A DNA stretch of 64,000 nt from CAWELS01 sp964468205 (lineage in GTDB: Bacteria; Acidobacteriota; Terriglobia; Bryobacterales; Bryobacteraceae): positions 1 through 64,000 of the forward strand of contig CAYXVG010000018.1 of assembly GCA_964468205.1 (NCBI GenBank), read 5' to 3'. The translations under genes were made by a program, and so were the position numbers. Every line of letters begins with the position of its first letter. Position 1 is the first letter of the stretch. The notes beneath the pieces were generated by a model. That model saw only the letters and a program-made list of their open reading frames with translations, had not been told where the DNA came from and made no database searches. Positions 9,034 to 17,942 of this stretch are shown one piece after another.

Positions 9034-9935
9034 TGTGCGTTTGCCAGATTCGGTTCGGAATCGCGATCGCGCTCGCGTCTCCAAAGCCCGATCAAGAAGA
9101 TTCCCAGAATCAAAACCACCAGAACGCCTCCGGCGCGCATGATGTTGGTGGCGAAGGGGACGTACGATTTTTCGCTCGGATCGTAGTGGAAGCAGAACAG
9201 TAGAACACGGTCCGAGATAGCGCCCACTTTTCCGTCCGACGCCTCGGTGAGTGCCAGCCGCATGTCGCGGGTCTTGTAACGAATACCGTAAAGATAGCGG
9301 GAGACCATGCCCTCCTCGGAGAGCACCATGATGGCCGCGGCATGGGCGTACTGCTCGCGGCGCTCGTCCCACTTGTAATGAAAGCCGATCTGTTCGGCGA
9401 GTTTCTTGACGTTGCCTTTGTGGTCGGACAGGAAGTGCCAGCCGGGCGCGGGCCGCTCGTAGTTGGTGAGGTAGAGAGATTTCTTCTCCTGCGCCAAGTC
9501 GAACGTCTCCGTGGGATCGATTGAAATCGTGACGATCTCGAATTCCTCGCCGGGCGTCCAGGGGATCTCGCGCAAGGTCTTGGTCTGGCCGTTGAGCACA
9601 AGAGTGCAGAGCATGGGGCAGTTATAGTAGACGAGGTTCAGAATCACCGGCCGGCCCTGATGGAAGAACTTGCCGAGCTTGACCGGATAGCCGCTTTCGT
9701 CGATGAACTCGAGATCCAGGTCGATGTTTGCGCCGAGCTTCTCCTCGATTCCGACACCTTCCAGCTCCTCCGGCAAGGGCTGCTCCGCGGCGGCGGGATG
9801 GAAGGCAAGCAAACCCCCGGCTATCAAGGCGACGACAGACAGACGAACGGGGCGGCTACCGAAGCGACCGGCCCGCGGGCGGGATGCGCCGCGCCGCGTG
9901 CTCTCCGCCAGACTATTGTGTTGCCGGTGCTGCAT
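9030..9935 (-). CDS. SCO1/SenC copper chaperone for cytochrome oxidase
   Basis: A 301-aa thioredoxin-fold protein. The copper-binding CxxxC is C106-C110 (NCPMLC), and the third ligand is probably H198 (YAHAAAIM). An N-terminal signal or anchor segment lies at about 31-50, preceded by a long basic extension, and there is a C-terminal transmembrane helix at about 267-286. Sco proteins insert copper into the CuA site of subunit II and reduce its cysteines, which fits its position immediately before coxB. The start at 9935 overlaps the preceding gene by 23 bases. A later start near residue 30 would also give a valid signal peptide, so the N-terminus is uncertain. Confidence 0.88.
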   Translation of the reverse strand: MQHRQHNSLAESTRRGASRPRAGRFGSRPVRLSVVALIAGGLLAFHPAAAEQPLPEELEGVGIEEKLGANIDLDLEFIDESGYPVKLGKFFHQGRPVILNLVYYNCPMLCTLVLNGQTKTLREIPWTPGEEFEIVTISIDPTETFDLAQEKKSLYLTNYERPAPGWHFLSDHKGNVKKLAEQIGFHYKWDERREQYAHAAAIMVLSEEGMVSRYLYGIRYKTRDMRLALTEASDGKVGAISDRVLLFCFHYDPSEKSYVPFATNIMRAGGVLVVLILGIFLIGLWRRERDRDSEPNLANAQ

Positions 9936-10323
9936 CTGCCGCCGTCTCCTCTTCTGACCTCACCGGGTAGGGCGCCGCCGGATATGGCAAATTGCCGGAC
10001 TCATACTCGGCCGTCAGCAATTCCATGGCGCGCCGAATTGGCAGGTTCACGGTTCCCTGTTCGCGGTTGATGTACTTGTATGACCCTAGTTGCTCATTCT
10101 CTCGCGCGCGCAAGTCCAGCAGTTCCGGCGCGACCGGCTCCAACACCTTCACGTAGACCTGCTGCTCATAATTGCGGTCGTAGTAATACTGCAGGAACAT
10201 GATGGAAATCACCAGGAAGAGCACCGTTCCGACCGTGAAGCCGACGACAACCCCGTTGTTGGTCTCCGCTCGATTGAAACCTTCTTCCTGAACGGGAGTG
10301 ACCGGTGCGTGTAATTCACTCAT
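9913..10323 (-). CDS. Small single-TM protein within the act-cox operon, function unknown
   Basis: A 136-aa protein with one transmembrane helix at about 26-45 and a soluble domain of about 90 residues that should face the periplasm, ending in an Ala/Glu-rich tail. No cofactor motif is visible: it has no Cys, and no His outside the N-terminal tail. It lies 12 bases after actF and overlaps the SCO1 gene, so it belongs to the operon. It could be an accessory subunit of Alternative Complex III or an assembly factor. I do not recognise the family from sequence alone. Confidence 0.75.
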   Translation of the reverse strand: MSELHAPVTPVQEEGFNRAETNNGVVVGFTVGTVLFLVISIMFLQYYYDRNYEQQVYVKVLEPVAPELLDLRARENEQLGSYKYINREQGTVNLPIRRAMELLTAEYESGNLPYPAAPYPVRSEEETAADAAPATQ

Positions 10324-10335
10324 CAGATAACCTCC

Positions 10336-11550
10336 CTATATGTTGTGATGCGTCAGCGCCTCGCTGAGCCGCAAATCCCCGGTGGGAATCATGGCGGCGC
10401 TCCTCAGGCGGTACCAGAAGGCGAGCCCGAATACGCTTCCAGTAGCCAGAAACGTGGTGATATCGAGCCACTGAATATGGAAATTGTGGGGATGCACGGA
10501 TGGCAGGATGAGCCAGTGCAGATCCATGCCGTGCATGATAAGAATCCAGAAAGCGGCCGCCGCCAGGATTGCATAGTTTCGCTTCGCCGCGCGTGAGATC
10601 AAGACCAGGAACGGGACAATGAAATGGCCGATCAGCAGGATCGCGCTGAGCCAGATCCAACTCCCCTCAAAGCGGTGCTTAAAGAACTGGGTCTCTTCCG
10701 GGATATCGGCGTACCAGATGAGCAGATATTGTGAAAAGCCGATGTAGGCCCACCAGACGGTGAGCGCGAACATCCACTTGCCGAGGTCATGGTAATGCTC
10801 GCGGTGGATGGATTTCGTGAGAATTCCGGCCTGACGAAGCCCGAGTGCGATGAGCGTCAGCAGCGCCATGAAAGCCAGCGCGCCCCCCGAGAAGACGTAG
10901 ACGCCGAAGATGGTGGAATACCAGTGCGGATCGAGGGACATCACCCAGTCGACTGACGCCATCGTCACTGTGGCCGTTAAAGCGATCAGCCCCGGCGCGC
11001 TCCACCAGCGAAGACTCGAGCGGGCTTGCATATCGGCGCCGTGGTCTTGCACGACGGAGTACTTGTACAGATTGAATGCGAGGATCATCCAGACGGCGAA
11101 ATAGATAGCAGTCCGGGCGATGAAGAAGGGCCAACTGAAGAAGATCGCCTTAAAGGCCAGGTTGGGGTTGTGCTCCACGTCGAAGAAACCTTCCTGCACC
11201 CAGTCATAGAGCGTCGGGATGCCGATGGCCACCGGGATGAAGAGGATCACCATTACCGGCACCGTGATCATGATGTTCTCCATCAGGCGGCGCACTGTCA
11301 CGCTCCATCCGGCGGAGGTGATGTGTTGCACCGCGACGAAGAACGTGGCGCCCCAGCCGATGGTGAGCCAGAACATGAAATTCACGAGGTAGGAGCCGTG
11401 AAAGTTATAGGCGTCGGCAACCCAGCCGTAGAGGGATGGAGCCCAGCCGATCACGGCCAGGGCGAGGAGCAGATTGCGGCCCTTTCTCCAGAGACCCTGA
11501 TCGATCTGGTACGGTTCCTTGAACTGTTCGAGATTCACTTCGGCGTGCAT
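10336..11550 (-). CDS. actF: Alternative Complex III membrane subunit ActF (NrfD/PsrC-like)
   Basis: A 404-aa integral membrane protein with about ten helices, of the NrfD/PsrC superfamily and ActF type. In Alternative Complex III, ActC and ActF are the two homologous membrane subunits; ActC binds quinol, and ActF is thought to help conduct protons. No heme or Fe-S motif is expected or seen. Its start overlaps the actE stop by one base (TGATG), and the small single-TM gene follows 12 bases later. Confidence 0.92.
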   Translation of the reverse strand: MHAEVNLEQFKEPYQIDQGLWRKGRNLLLALAVIGWAPSLYGWVADAYNFHGSYLVNFMFWLTIGWGATFFVAVQHITSAGWSVTVRRLMENIMITVPVMVILFIPVAIGIPTLYDWVQEGFFDVEHNPNLAFKAIFFSWPFFIARTAIYFAVWMILAFNLYKYSVVQDHGADMQARSSLRWWSAPGLIALTATVTMASVDWVMSLDPHWYSTIFGVYVFSGGALAFMALLTLIALGLRQAGILTKSIHREHYHDLGKWMFALTVWWAYIGFSQYLLIWYADIPEETQFFKHRFEGSWIWLSAILLIGHFIVPFLVLISRAAKRNYAILAAAAFWILIMHGMDLHWLILPSVHPHNFHIQWLDITTFLATGSVFGLAFWYRLRSAAMIPTGDLRLSEALTHHNI

Positions 11551-12146
11551 CAGCGCAACTCTCCTCGCAGGTCGGCGGGAACATCTTCAATCGTCCCGCT
11601 GGTGGCGCGCTGGAGCGCGCGGACGTAGGCGACGATCGCCCAACGGTCCTCTGCGGGAATCTGGAAGCGGTAGCCGGGCATGGATCGGCGCCCGTAGCTG
11701 ACTACCTGGTAAAGCTCGCCGTCCACCATCTCCTTGATCCGCTGATCATGAAGGCTGTTGGCGAGCCACATGCTCTTCTGGCCAACCAGCCCGCGTCCGC
11801 TGCCCGTGCGGTCATGGCAGGGAGCGCAGTAGACGTTGTAGCGCTCCTGGCCGCGCGCGAGCAGTTCCGCGGTGATCGGGAGCGGATTCCGGCCGACATA
11901 CATGCCATCAGCAGCACCGGTATAGTAGCCCTCGTCTCCTTTGAGTTGTCCCTGGGCCACGGTGCCGGGCACGGGCTGGCGGGCGGCGCGGCCGTCAGGG
12001 AAGAAACCACTTTCGGCCTGGGATTTGTACTTCGGCTGCCGCTTCATGTCGGGAAAGACCTGGATGGGAGGTTTCTCGGTGGTCATTCGCGCGCAGCCGG
12101 AGAGTGCCATGGCCGCGATCAGTGCAAAGTGCGCCGCGCTCCGCAT
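11550..12146 (-). CDS. actE: Alternative Complex III monoheme cytochrome c ActE
   Basis: A 198-aa lipoprotein. The signal peptide ends in LSGC with the lipidated Cys at 18. One heme c site, CAPCH, lies at 107-111, and a likely axial Met is in the downstream RRSMPGY segment. Monoheme ActE carries electrons from the pentaheme ActA towards the terminal acceptor. It overlaps actD upstream and actF downstream by one base each, so translation of the three genes is coupled. Confidence 0.92.
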   Translation of the reverse strand: MRSAAHFALIAAMALSGCARMTTEKPPIQVFPDMKRQPKYKSQAESGFFPDGRAARQPVPGTVAQGQLKGDEGYYTGAADGMYVGRNPLPITAELLARGQERYNVYCAPCHDRTGSGRGLVGQKSMWLANSLHDQRIKEMVDGELYQVVSYGRRSMPGYRFQIPAEDRWAIVAYVRALQRATSGTIEDVPADLRGELR

Positions 12147-12688
12147 TAATCCGTCTCCTCCACAATGGCCGTCTCCTCGGAGCCAAGCTCGTTGAGTAGC
12201 ACCGTTGTTTCCTCGGCATTGAACTGGGGGTCGCTCGCTTCCACCGCCAGGAAGAACTTGTCGTTTGAGACCTGTTTAAATCCTTCGTACTCGAACAGCG
12301 GGTGGTGAAGCCGCGGCAACCCGTTCAGGGCGAGCATGCCGCCGACGGCAGTGAAGGCGGCGAACAAGACTGTGAGCTCGAAGGTGACGGGGATGGAGAA
12401 CTCGAACGCGAAAAGCGGTTTGCCTCCGATTATCAGCGGATAATCCACGGCTCCGGTCCACCACTGCAGTAGCAGAGCCGCGAGCATCCCGCCGACGCCG
12501 GCGAGGAACACCACATAGCCAAGCGGCGAATGTTTGGCGCCCAGCGCCGCTTCCATTCCATGAACCGGGAATGGCGAACAGGCGTCGAGCTTGGTGAAGC
12601 CCTTCTCTTTCATGCCGTGGACGGCCGCGAGAAGGTCTTCAGGGCTCGAGAACCTGGCGACGGCGCCGTAGATCTTTTTTTCAACCAT
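12146..12688 (-). CDS. actD: Alternative Complex III subunit ActD (DUF3341)
   Basis: A 180-aa protein with a short soluble N-terminal domain (KKIYGAVARFSSPEDLLAA) and two membrane helices at about 61-80 and 95-118, followed by a soluble tail. This is the DUF3341 layout of ActD. The subunit binds no cofactor in known complexes and stabilises ActC/ActF. It sits one base after actC and overlaps actE by one base. Confidence 0.92.
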   Translation of the reverse strand: MVEKKIYGAVARFSSPEDLLAAVHGMKEKGFTKLDACSPFPVHGMEAALGAKHSPLGYVVFLAGVGGMLAALLLQWWTGAVDYPLIIGGKPLFAFEFSIPVTFELTVLFAAFTAVGGMLALNGLPRLHHPLFEYEGFKQVSNDKFFLAVEASDPQFNAEETTVLLNELGSEETAIVEETD

Positions 12689-12689
12689 C

Positions 12690-14069
12690 TCAGTGGGCTC
12701 CTTTCCCGCTGCCAGGTGAAGGCATCACGCCCTTCACCTCGGACAGTGCAATCACCGGGATGAATCGCAAGAAAAGCAGGAACATCGTGAGGAACAAGCC
12801 GACGCTTCCGGCGAACGTGAGAATGTCGACCAGCGTCGGGTTAAACATCCCCCAAGCCGAAGGCAGGAAATCACGGTGCAGCGAAGTCACAATGATGTTG
12901 AAGCGCTCGAACCACATTCCGATGTTGACGATGATCGCGATGACGAACATCGCCGGAACGCTCCGCCGCACACGCTTAATCCAGAAGAGCTGGGGCGCGA
13001 AAACGTTGCACGTGAACATTGTCCAGACCGCCCAGGCATAGGGTCCCTGAACCCGATTCAGGAACACGAACTGCTCATACGGATTGCCGCTGAAGGCGGC
13101 CGTGAAGAACTCCACCGCGTAGGCGTAGCCGACGATCGACCCGGTCACGAGGATGATCTTGTTCATGTTTTCCAGGTGATTCTTCGTGATCAGGTGCTCC
13201 AGCTTGTAGATTTTGCGGGCGAGCACCATCAGCGTGACCACCATGGCGAAGCCGCTAAAGACGGCGCCGGCGACAAAGTACGGAGGGAAGATCGTTGTAT
13301 GCCAGCCCGGAATCACCGAAACGGCGAAGTCGAAGCTGACAATCGTATGGACAGAGAGCACCAGCGGCGTCGAAATGCCGGCGAGAATCATGTAGGCCTT
13401 CTCGTAGTGGTTCCAGTGCCAGGCCGAGCCGCGCCAGCCAAGGCTGAAGAAGCCGAAGATGTATTTCCGGATGCCCGTGGCCCTGTCCCGCAGGGTCGCG
13501 AGGTCTGGAATCAGGCCGACGTACCAGAACAGAATCGAGACCGTGGCGTAGGTGGAGACCGCGAAGACATCCCAGATGAGCGGGCTGCGGAAGTTCTGCC
13601 ACATATTCAGTTCGAAGTTCGGGATGGGGAAGAGCCAGTAGGCCCGCCACGGCCGGCCGGTGTGAAAGAGCGGGAAGATGCCGGCGGTCATCACGGCGAA
13701 GATGGTCATTGCCTCGGCGGCGCGGTTGATCGAGGTTCGCCATTTTTGCCGGAAAAGGAACAGAATCGCTGAGATCAGTGTGCCGGCGTGGCCGATGCCG
13801 ATCCAGAACACGAAATCCGTGATCGGCCACGCCCAGCCCACCGGTTGGTTGTTGCCCCAGACGCCGATGCCTTTGTAGACCAGCCAGCCGATCATCGCGC
13901 CGAGAATCAGCGTGAAGACCAGCGAGATGCCGAAGGCCACGTACCAAGCCTTCGGAGGACCGGTTTCGGCGATGCGGGCGACGTCATCGGTGATCTCGGC
14001 GTAAGTCTTGTTACCCTCCACCAGGGGCGGATCGAGAGGGACGTTTTGATTGAGTGCGAGGTCCGCCAT
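12690..14069 (-). CDS. actC: Alternative Complex III quinol-binding membrane subunit ActC (NrfD family)
   Basis: A 459-aa polytopic protein of the NrfD/PsrC family with about ten transmembrane helices. The family motif region around WHNHYEKAYMILAG-type sequence (here HWNHYEKAYM) is visible in the middle. ActC provides the quinol oxidation site, and electrons then pass to the Fe-S clusters of ActB. It follows actB by three bases. Length and position match actC of Rhodothermus-type clusters. Confidence 0.93.
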   Translation of the reverse strand: MADLALNQNVPLDPPLVEGNKTYAEITDDVARIAETGPPKAWYVAFGISLVFTLILGAMIGWLVYKGIGVWGNNQPVGWAWPITDFVFWIGIGHAGTLISAILFLFRQKWRTSINRAAEAMTIFAVMTAGIFPLFHTGRPWRAYWLFPIPNFELNMWQNFRSPLIWDVFAVSTYATVSILFWYVGLIPDLATLRDRATGIRKYIFGFFSLGWRGSAWHWNHYEKAYMILAGISTPLVLSVHTIVSFDFAVSVIPGWHTTIFPPYFVAGAVFSGFAMVVTLMVLARKIYKLEHLITKNHLENMNKIILVTGSIVGYAYAVEFFTAAFSGNPYEQFVFLNRVQGPYAWAVWTMFTCNVFAPQLFWIKRVRRSVPAMFVIAIIVNIGMWFERFNIIVTSLHRDFLPSAWGMFNPTLVDILTFAGSVGLFLTMFLLFLRFIPVIALSEVKGVMPSPGSGKGAH

Positions 14070-14072
14070 CGG

Positions 14073-17045
14073 TTACCCTTTCACCTCACTTAGAATGCGA
14101 AACGGCGAAGCGTTGCGGGCATGACCGCCGCCGTGGTCTCCCCCGCCCGGAGGCTCCAGCTCCGGGTTAGGGTTGCGCAGGCGCGCCAGATAAGTCGTCC
14201 GCGGCTTCACATTCAGTTCCGCTAGCATGGCATAGTCACGGCTGCGAGCCTTCACCTTGGAGACCCGGCTTTCCGGATCGGCGATGTTGCCGAAATAGAT
14301 TGCCTCGGCCGGGCACGTCTGCTGGCAGGCGGTCACGATCTCCCCGTCTGCGATCTCGCGCCGGCCGTCGGCCTTGGCCGCGATCTTCTTCTCCTGAATG
14401 CGCTGGACACAGTAGGTACACTTTTCCATCACGCCCCGCATGCGGACCGTGACATCCGGGTTGAAGACCATCTTCTTCACTTCCGGCACCTCGCCGTGCC
14501 AGTCGAAGAAATTGAAGCGGCGCACTTTGTAGGGGCAGTTATTGGAACAGTAGCGAGTGCCCACGCAGCGGTTGTAGGTCATCACGTTCAGCCCGTCGGG
14601 GCTGTGGACAGTGGCCGCGACCGGACAGACGTTTTCGCAGGGAGCGTTCTCGCAATGCTGGCAGCCGACCGGCTGGACCACGGCCTGGGGATTCTCTTCC
14701 TCGCCGGTGAAGTAGCGGTCAAGGCGGATCCAGTGCATTTCGCGGCCCCGCGCCACCTCTTTCTTGCCGACGATCGGGATGTTGTTTTCGGCCTGGCAGG
14801 CGACGACGCAAGCGTTGCAGCCGGTGCAGGAGTTGAGGTCGATCGCCATGCCCCACTGGTATTCGCTGTCCAACTCCGGGTTCGCGTACAGCGATTCGAG
14901 CGGCGGATGATGGACCATGTGTTTCGCGAACTCCGGGTCCTCGCGATACTCCTCCAGGGTGGCCTCCCGAACCAGCGGGCGGCCCTCCATGGAATGGTGG
15001 TCCTGGGCCGTCACCAACTCGTACCGGGCGCCTGTGCGGGTGACCTCGACGCCGGCGGCGAAGCCCATTGCGCCGCTGATTCTCAGAGCGTTCACGTTGT
15101 GGCCGGCGCCCGTGCCGGCGCGGCCGGCCTCCGTGCGCCCGTAGCCGATCTCGAGGGCGATAGAGCCGTCCGCCTGACCGGGAAGGATCCAGGCCGGGAC
15201 CTCGATGGACCGCCCGCCGCGCTCGATGGAGAGCACGTCGCCGCTTTCGACGCCCAGCGCCCGCGCCGTGGCCGGACTAACGAGCGCGGCGTTATCCCAG
15301 GTGAGCTTCGTCATCGGGTCCGGCATCTCCTGCATCCAGCCGTTGTTGGCAAAGCGTCCGTCGTAGAGCGAGGGGCTCTGATAGAAGACCACCTCGTAGC
15401 CTCCGTCCGAGGCTTGGGTGTGACGGGCAGCTTCAAGCACCACGTCGCGCTGGAGCGCCGGCGTGACCATTGCGGCGGCCGTGCCCTCCACGATGCCATC
15501 ATGCAGAGCTTTCCGCCAGGCCAGTTCCAGATCTCCCTGGAATCGTGTGGTCCAGTGGTTGCGGACAATGTCATAGGCCCGCTTGTCCTCGTAGCCGCCG
15601 AGGAGCGCGGTAATCTCGGCGTCAGACTTGCCTTCGTAAAGCGGAGCAATGAGAGGCTGCTGGAGGCTGGCCGTGCCGCAGACAGCGCGGCCGTCGCCCC
15701 ACGTTTCCAAGTAATGCGCGGCTGGCAGCGCCCAGTGCACCGCTTTCGCGGTCTCATCGGGATGCAGCCCGAGATAGATGGATGTCTCCACCTTTTCGAT
15801 CCCGGCCATGAATTCCGCGTCCGCGGGAGCGGTGTAATTGGGATTGCCTCCATAGATCACCAGGGTCTTCACTTGACCTGCGTTCATGGCCGTGCCGAGG
15901 TCCTTGATCGACTGCGCGGTCGGGGCCAGCACGGGCTCGGTGAAGGTGATCGTCTCGCCGATATTGCCCAACTCCGCATTCATGAGGCAGGCCAGTGCAT
16001 GTACCACGGGCGGCTGCTTGGGGCCGGCGACGATCAGGCACTTCCCTCGGTGCGCTTCGAGATCCCGTTGTACCGGGCCAATCCAGTCAAGACCGGAGTC
16101 CGCGACGCCCGCCATCGCGGCGGCAGCCACCGCAATATCGCTCGATTTGGCGCGGAAGCGGTGGTCCGCCATAGCCCCGGTAATCGAGAAGCTGCTTTCC
16201 ACGACGTAGAGGCGGTTCATCGAGTCATGCTCGGTTTCCACCTGGCGGCCTTTTGAAAAGCCGCGGACTTCGGACAGCGAAGCTGCGTCGACACCCAGAA
16301 AATCGCTGTCAAGCGAGAGGATGACCTCGGCTTTGGCGAAGTGATAGCGCGGCTGCAGAGGACGGGAGAATGCGAGCGCTGCGCCGCGGATTTCGTTCTC
16401 GCGCGAGACCGGCGAATATTCGACCCACCGCGCCGCCGGGAAGCGGCTCTGGAAATGTTCCCAAACGGCTTTGTGCGATGGTGAGGAAACCGGTTCGCTT
16501 AGAAACCATACGCCCGCGCCATCGCCGAGGTTCGATTCCGTGAAGTGCTCGCCGGCAAAGGCTTCAAATTCCTGCCAGCTTGACTTTTTGCCGTCGCGGA
16601 TGACATCCTTCGCGCGGTCCGGATCGTAGAGATCCAGAACGGATGCCTGGGCGTAGGCGTCCGCCGCGCCGAGGCTTGACGGATGCTTGGAGTTGCCTTC
16701 CACCTTCGTGGGACGCCCGTTGTGCGCTTCCACCAGCAAGCCTCTCAAGAATCCGCCGAGGGGCGCGGATGTGGCGTAGTACATTGGCTTGCCGGGGATA
16801 AAGTCCTCGACGCCCTTGGCCTGGGGCAGAATCTTCTCTTCCGGGCGGCGGCAGGCGACCAGCCCGGCCAGGCCCACCGAGGCGGCCATCAGCTTCAGCA
16901 ATGTCCGCCGCGACTGCGAACTCTCCATTTCGGAGGCGCCCTCGGGGAACTCGCGATGTAGCCACTGCCGAAACTCCGGTGTCCCGGCCAGCTCGTCCAG
17001 GCTGCGCCAGTATCGTTTTCCTGTTCCGTTTTTCGCCGAATTCAT
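14073..17045 (-). CDS. actB: Alternative Complex III Fe-S/molybdopterin-like subunit ActB
   Basis: A 990-aa fusion. A Tat motif (SRRTLLK, near residue 46) directs export. Residues about 80-720 are a molybdopterin-oxidoreductase-like domain, which in characterised Alternative Complex III carries no molybdenum cofactor. Residues about 750-940 are a ferredoxin-type domain with Cys runs CTGCNAC, CQHCENAPC, CVGTRYCSNNCP, CTYC and CQQTCP. This matches three [4Fe-4S] clusters and one [3Fe-4S] cluster. ActB accepts electrons from ActC and passes them to the ActA hemes. Spacing is 17 bases from actA and 3 bases to actC. Confidence 0.94.
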   Translation of the reverse strand: MNSAKNGTGKRYWRSLDELAGTPEFRQWLHREFPEGASEMESSQSRRTLLKLMAASVGLAGLVACRRPEEKILPQAKGVEDFIPGKPMYYATSAPLGGFLRGLLVEAHNGRPTKVEGNSKHPSSLGAADAYAQASVLDLYDPDRAKDVIRDGKKSSWQEFEAFAGEHFTESNLGDGAGVWFLSEPVSSPSHKAVWEHFQSRFPAARWVEYSPVSRENEIRGAALAFSRPLQPRYHFAKAEVILSLDSDFLGVDAASLSEVRGFSKGRQVETEHDSMNRLYVVESSFSITGAMADHRFRAKSSDIAVAAAAMAGVADSGLDWIGPVQRDLEAHRGKCLIVAGPKQPPVVHALACLMNAELGNIGETITFTEPVLAPTAQSIKDLGTAMNAGQVKTLVIYGGNPNYTAPADAEFMAGIEKVETSIYLGLHPDETAKAVHWALPAAHYLETWGDGRAVCGTASLQQPLIAPLYEGKSDAEITALLGGYEDKRAYDIVRNHWTTRFQGDLELAWRKALHDGIVEGTAAAMVTPALQRDVVLEAARHTQASDGGYEVVFYQSPSLYDGRFANNGWMQEMPDPMTKLTWDNAALVSPATARALGVESGDVLSIERGGRSIEVPAWILPGQADGSIALEIGYGRTEAGRAGTGAGHNVNALRISGAMGFAAGVEVTRTGARYELVTAQDHHSMEGRPLVREATLEEYREDPEFAKHMVHHPPLESLYANPELDSEYQWGMAIDLNSCTGCNACVVACQAENNIPIVGKKEVARGREMHWIRLDRYFTGEEENPQAVVQPVGCQHCENAPCENVCPVAATVHSPDGLNVMTYNRCVGTRYCSNNCPYKVRRFNFFDWHGEVPEVKKMVFNPDVTVRMRGVMEKCTYCVQRIQEKKIAAKADGRREIADGEIVTACQQTCPAEAIYFGNIADPESRVSKVKARSRDYAMLAELNVKPRTTYLARLRNPNPELEPPGGGDHGGGHARNASPFRILSEVKG

Positions 17046-17062
17046 CTATTGGAACTCCCGTG

Positions 17063-17710
17063 TCACCTGTGGCAAGCGGCGCAGTTGTCAGGGGGATGAA
17101 TCCCCTTCGCCTCGATAATCTCCCGGCCGATCTCCACCGGATCGCGGTCTGGCGCCCAGGCGAGGTTGGTCACCTCTTCCACCGGCCGGATGTGTGGTGC
17201 GGGATTGCGGTGGCAATCCAGACACCAAGCCATGCTCAGTGACTCCATCTGCTTCACGACGATCATCTGATCCACCCGCCCGTGGCAGCTCTTGCAGCTC
17301 ACGCCCGAGGTGACGTGAGCCTGATGATTGAAGTAGACATAGTCTGGTAGCCGATGGACCTTCACCCACGGGATCGGTTCGCCGGTCGAGTAGGAGTCCC
17401 GCACGGGCTGCAGCAGTACGCTATTCTCCTTCACCCGGACGTGGCAGTTCATGCATACTTCCGTCTGCGGCACGGCCGCATAGCCCGCTTTCTCCACCGT
17501 GTAGTGACAGTAGCGGCAATCGATGGCAAGATCTCCGGCATGGAGCTTGTGACTGTATTCGACAGGTTGAATGGGAGCGTAGCCGGTGTTTTTGACGTCT
17601 GGCTGGAGCAGGTATCCGCCGAGCGCGAGGGCCCCGATGGCGCCAACGGCCAAAACTCCAACCAGGATCCTCAGGTATTTGTCCGTGGACTTCGGAAATA
17701 TCGCAGACAT
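17063..17710 (-). CDS. actA: Alternative Complex III pentaheme cytochrome c ActA
   Basis: A 215-aa protein anchored by an N-terminal helix (about 13-34). Five CxxCH heme-binding motifs lie at 65-69, 86-90, 139-143, 163-167 and 210-214; the last ends one residue before the C-terminus. ActA collects electrons from ActB and passes them to ActE or a terminal oxidase. It is the first gene of the operon, and its upstream region is shared with a divergent histidine kinase gene. Confidence 0.94.
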   Translation of the reverse strand: MSAIFPKSTDKYLRILVGVLAVGAIGALALGGYLLQPDVKNTGYAPIQPVEYSHKLHAGDLAIDCRYCHYTVEKAGYAAVPQTEVCMNCHVRVKENSVLLQPVRDSYSTGEPIPWVKVHRLPDYVYFNHQAHVTSGVSCKSCHGRVDQMIVVKQMESLSMAWCLDCHRNPAPHIRPVEEVTNLAWAPDRDPVEIGREIIEAKGIHPPDNCAACHR

Positions 17711-17852
17711 TGAGCTTAGGTGGTCAACTTGTTCTCGTCACGTCCTGGGAACATCGATGGCGATTCCGCCTCCGGCGAGCGCCGCCCAGCCGCTCCATGG
17801 CAAGGGCGCCAACGAAACTTCCCCTCTGCGTATGCGGTACGCTTATGCTTCA

Positions 17853-17869
17853 TATAGTACGACACTATA
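17853..17869. promoter_or_regulatory. Palindrome TATAGT-N5-ACTATA in the act/kinase intergenic region
   Basis: A perfect 6+6 bp inverted repeat with a 5-bp spacer sits in the 232-base gap between actA and the divergent histidine kinase gene, overlapping the candidate act -10. It is a plausible operator for the adjacent XRE-domain response regulator. The rest of the gap (17711-17942) shows no gene. Confidence 0.4.
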
Positions 17870-17883
17870 CATTGCACTGTCAG
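17854..17883 (-). promoter_or_regulatory. Candidate sigma70-type promoter for the act-cox operon
   Basis: On the minus strand CTGACA (17883-17878) is followed after 18 bases by TACTAT (17859-17854). This is a reasonable -35/-10 pair about 140 bases before actA. The -10 lies inside the palindrome at 17853-17869. A perfect TTGACA at 17901-17896 has no good -10 at the right distance. The call rests on consensus only. Confidence 0.35.
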
Positions 17884-17942
17884 GCAAAAAATTCTTGTCA
17901 AACAGTAAACTTGGAGCGATCATACCGTAGGATGCGGTCGAA

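Noticed and set aside
14496..16256. Plus-strand open frame of 586 codons inside actB
   Set aside because: Antisense to ActB, whose Cys motifs and length are certain; the translation has no recognisable family.
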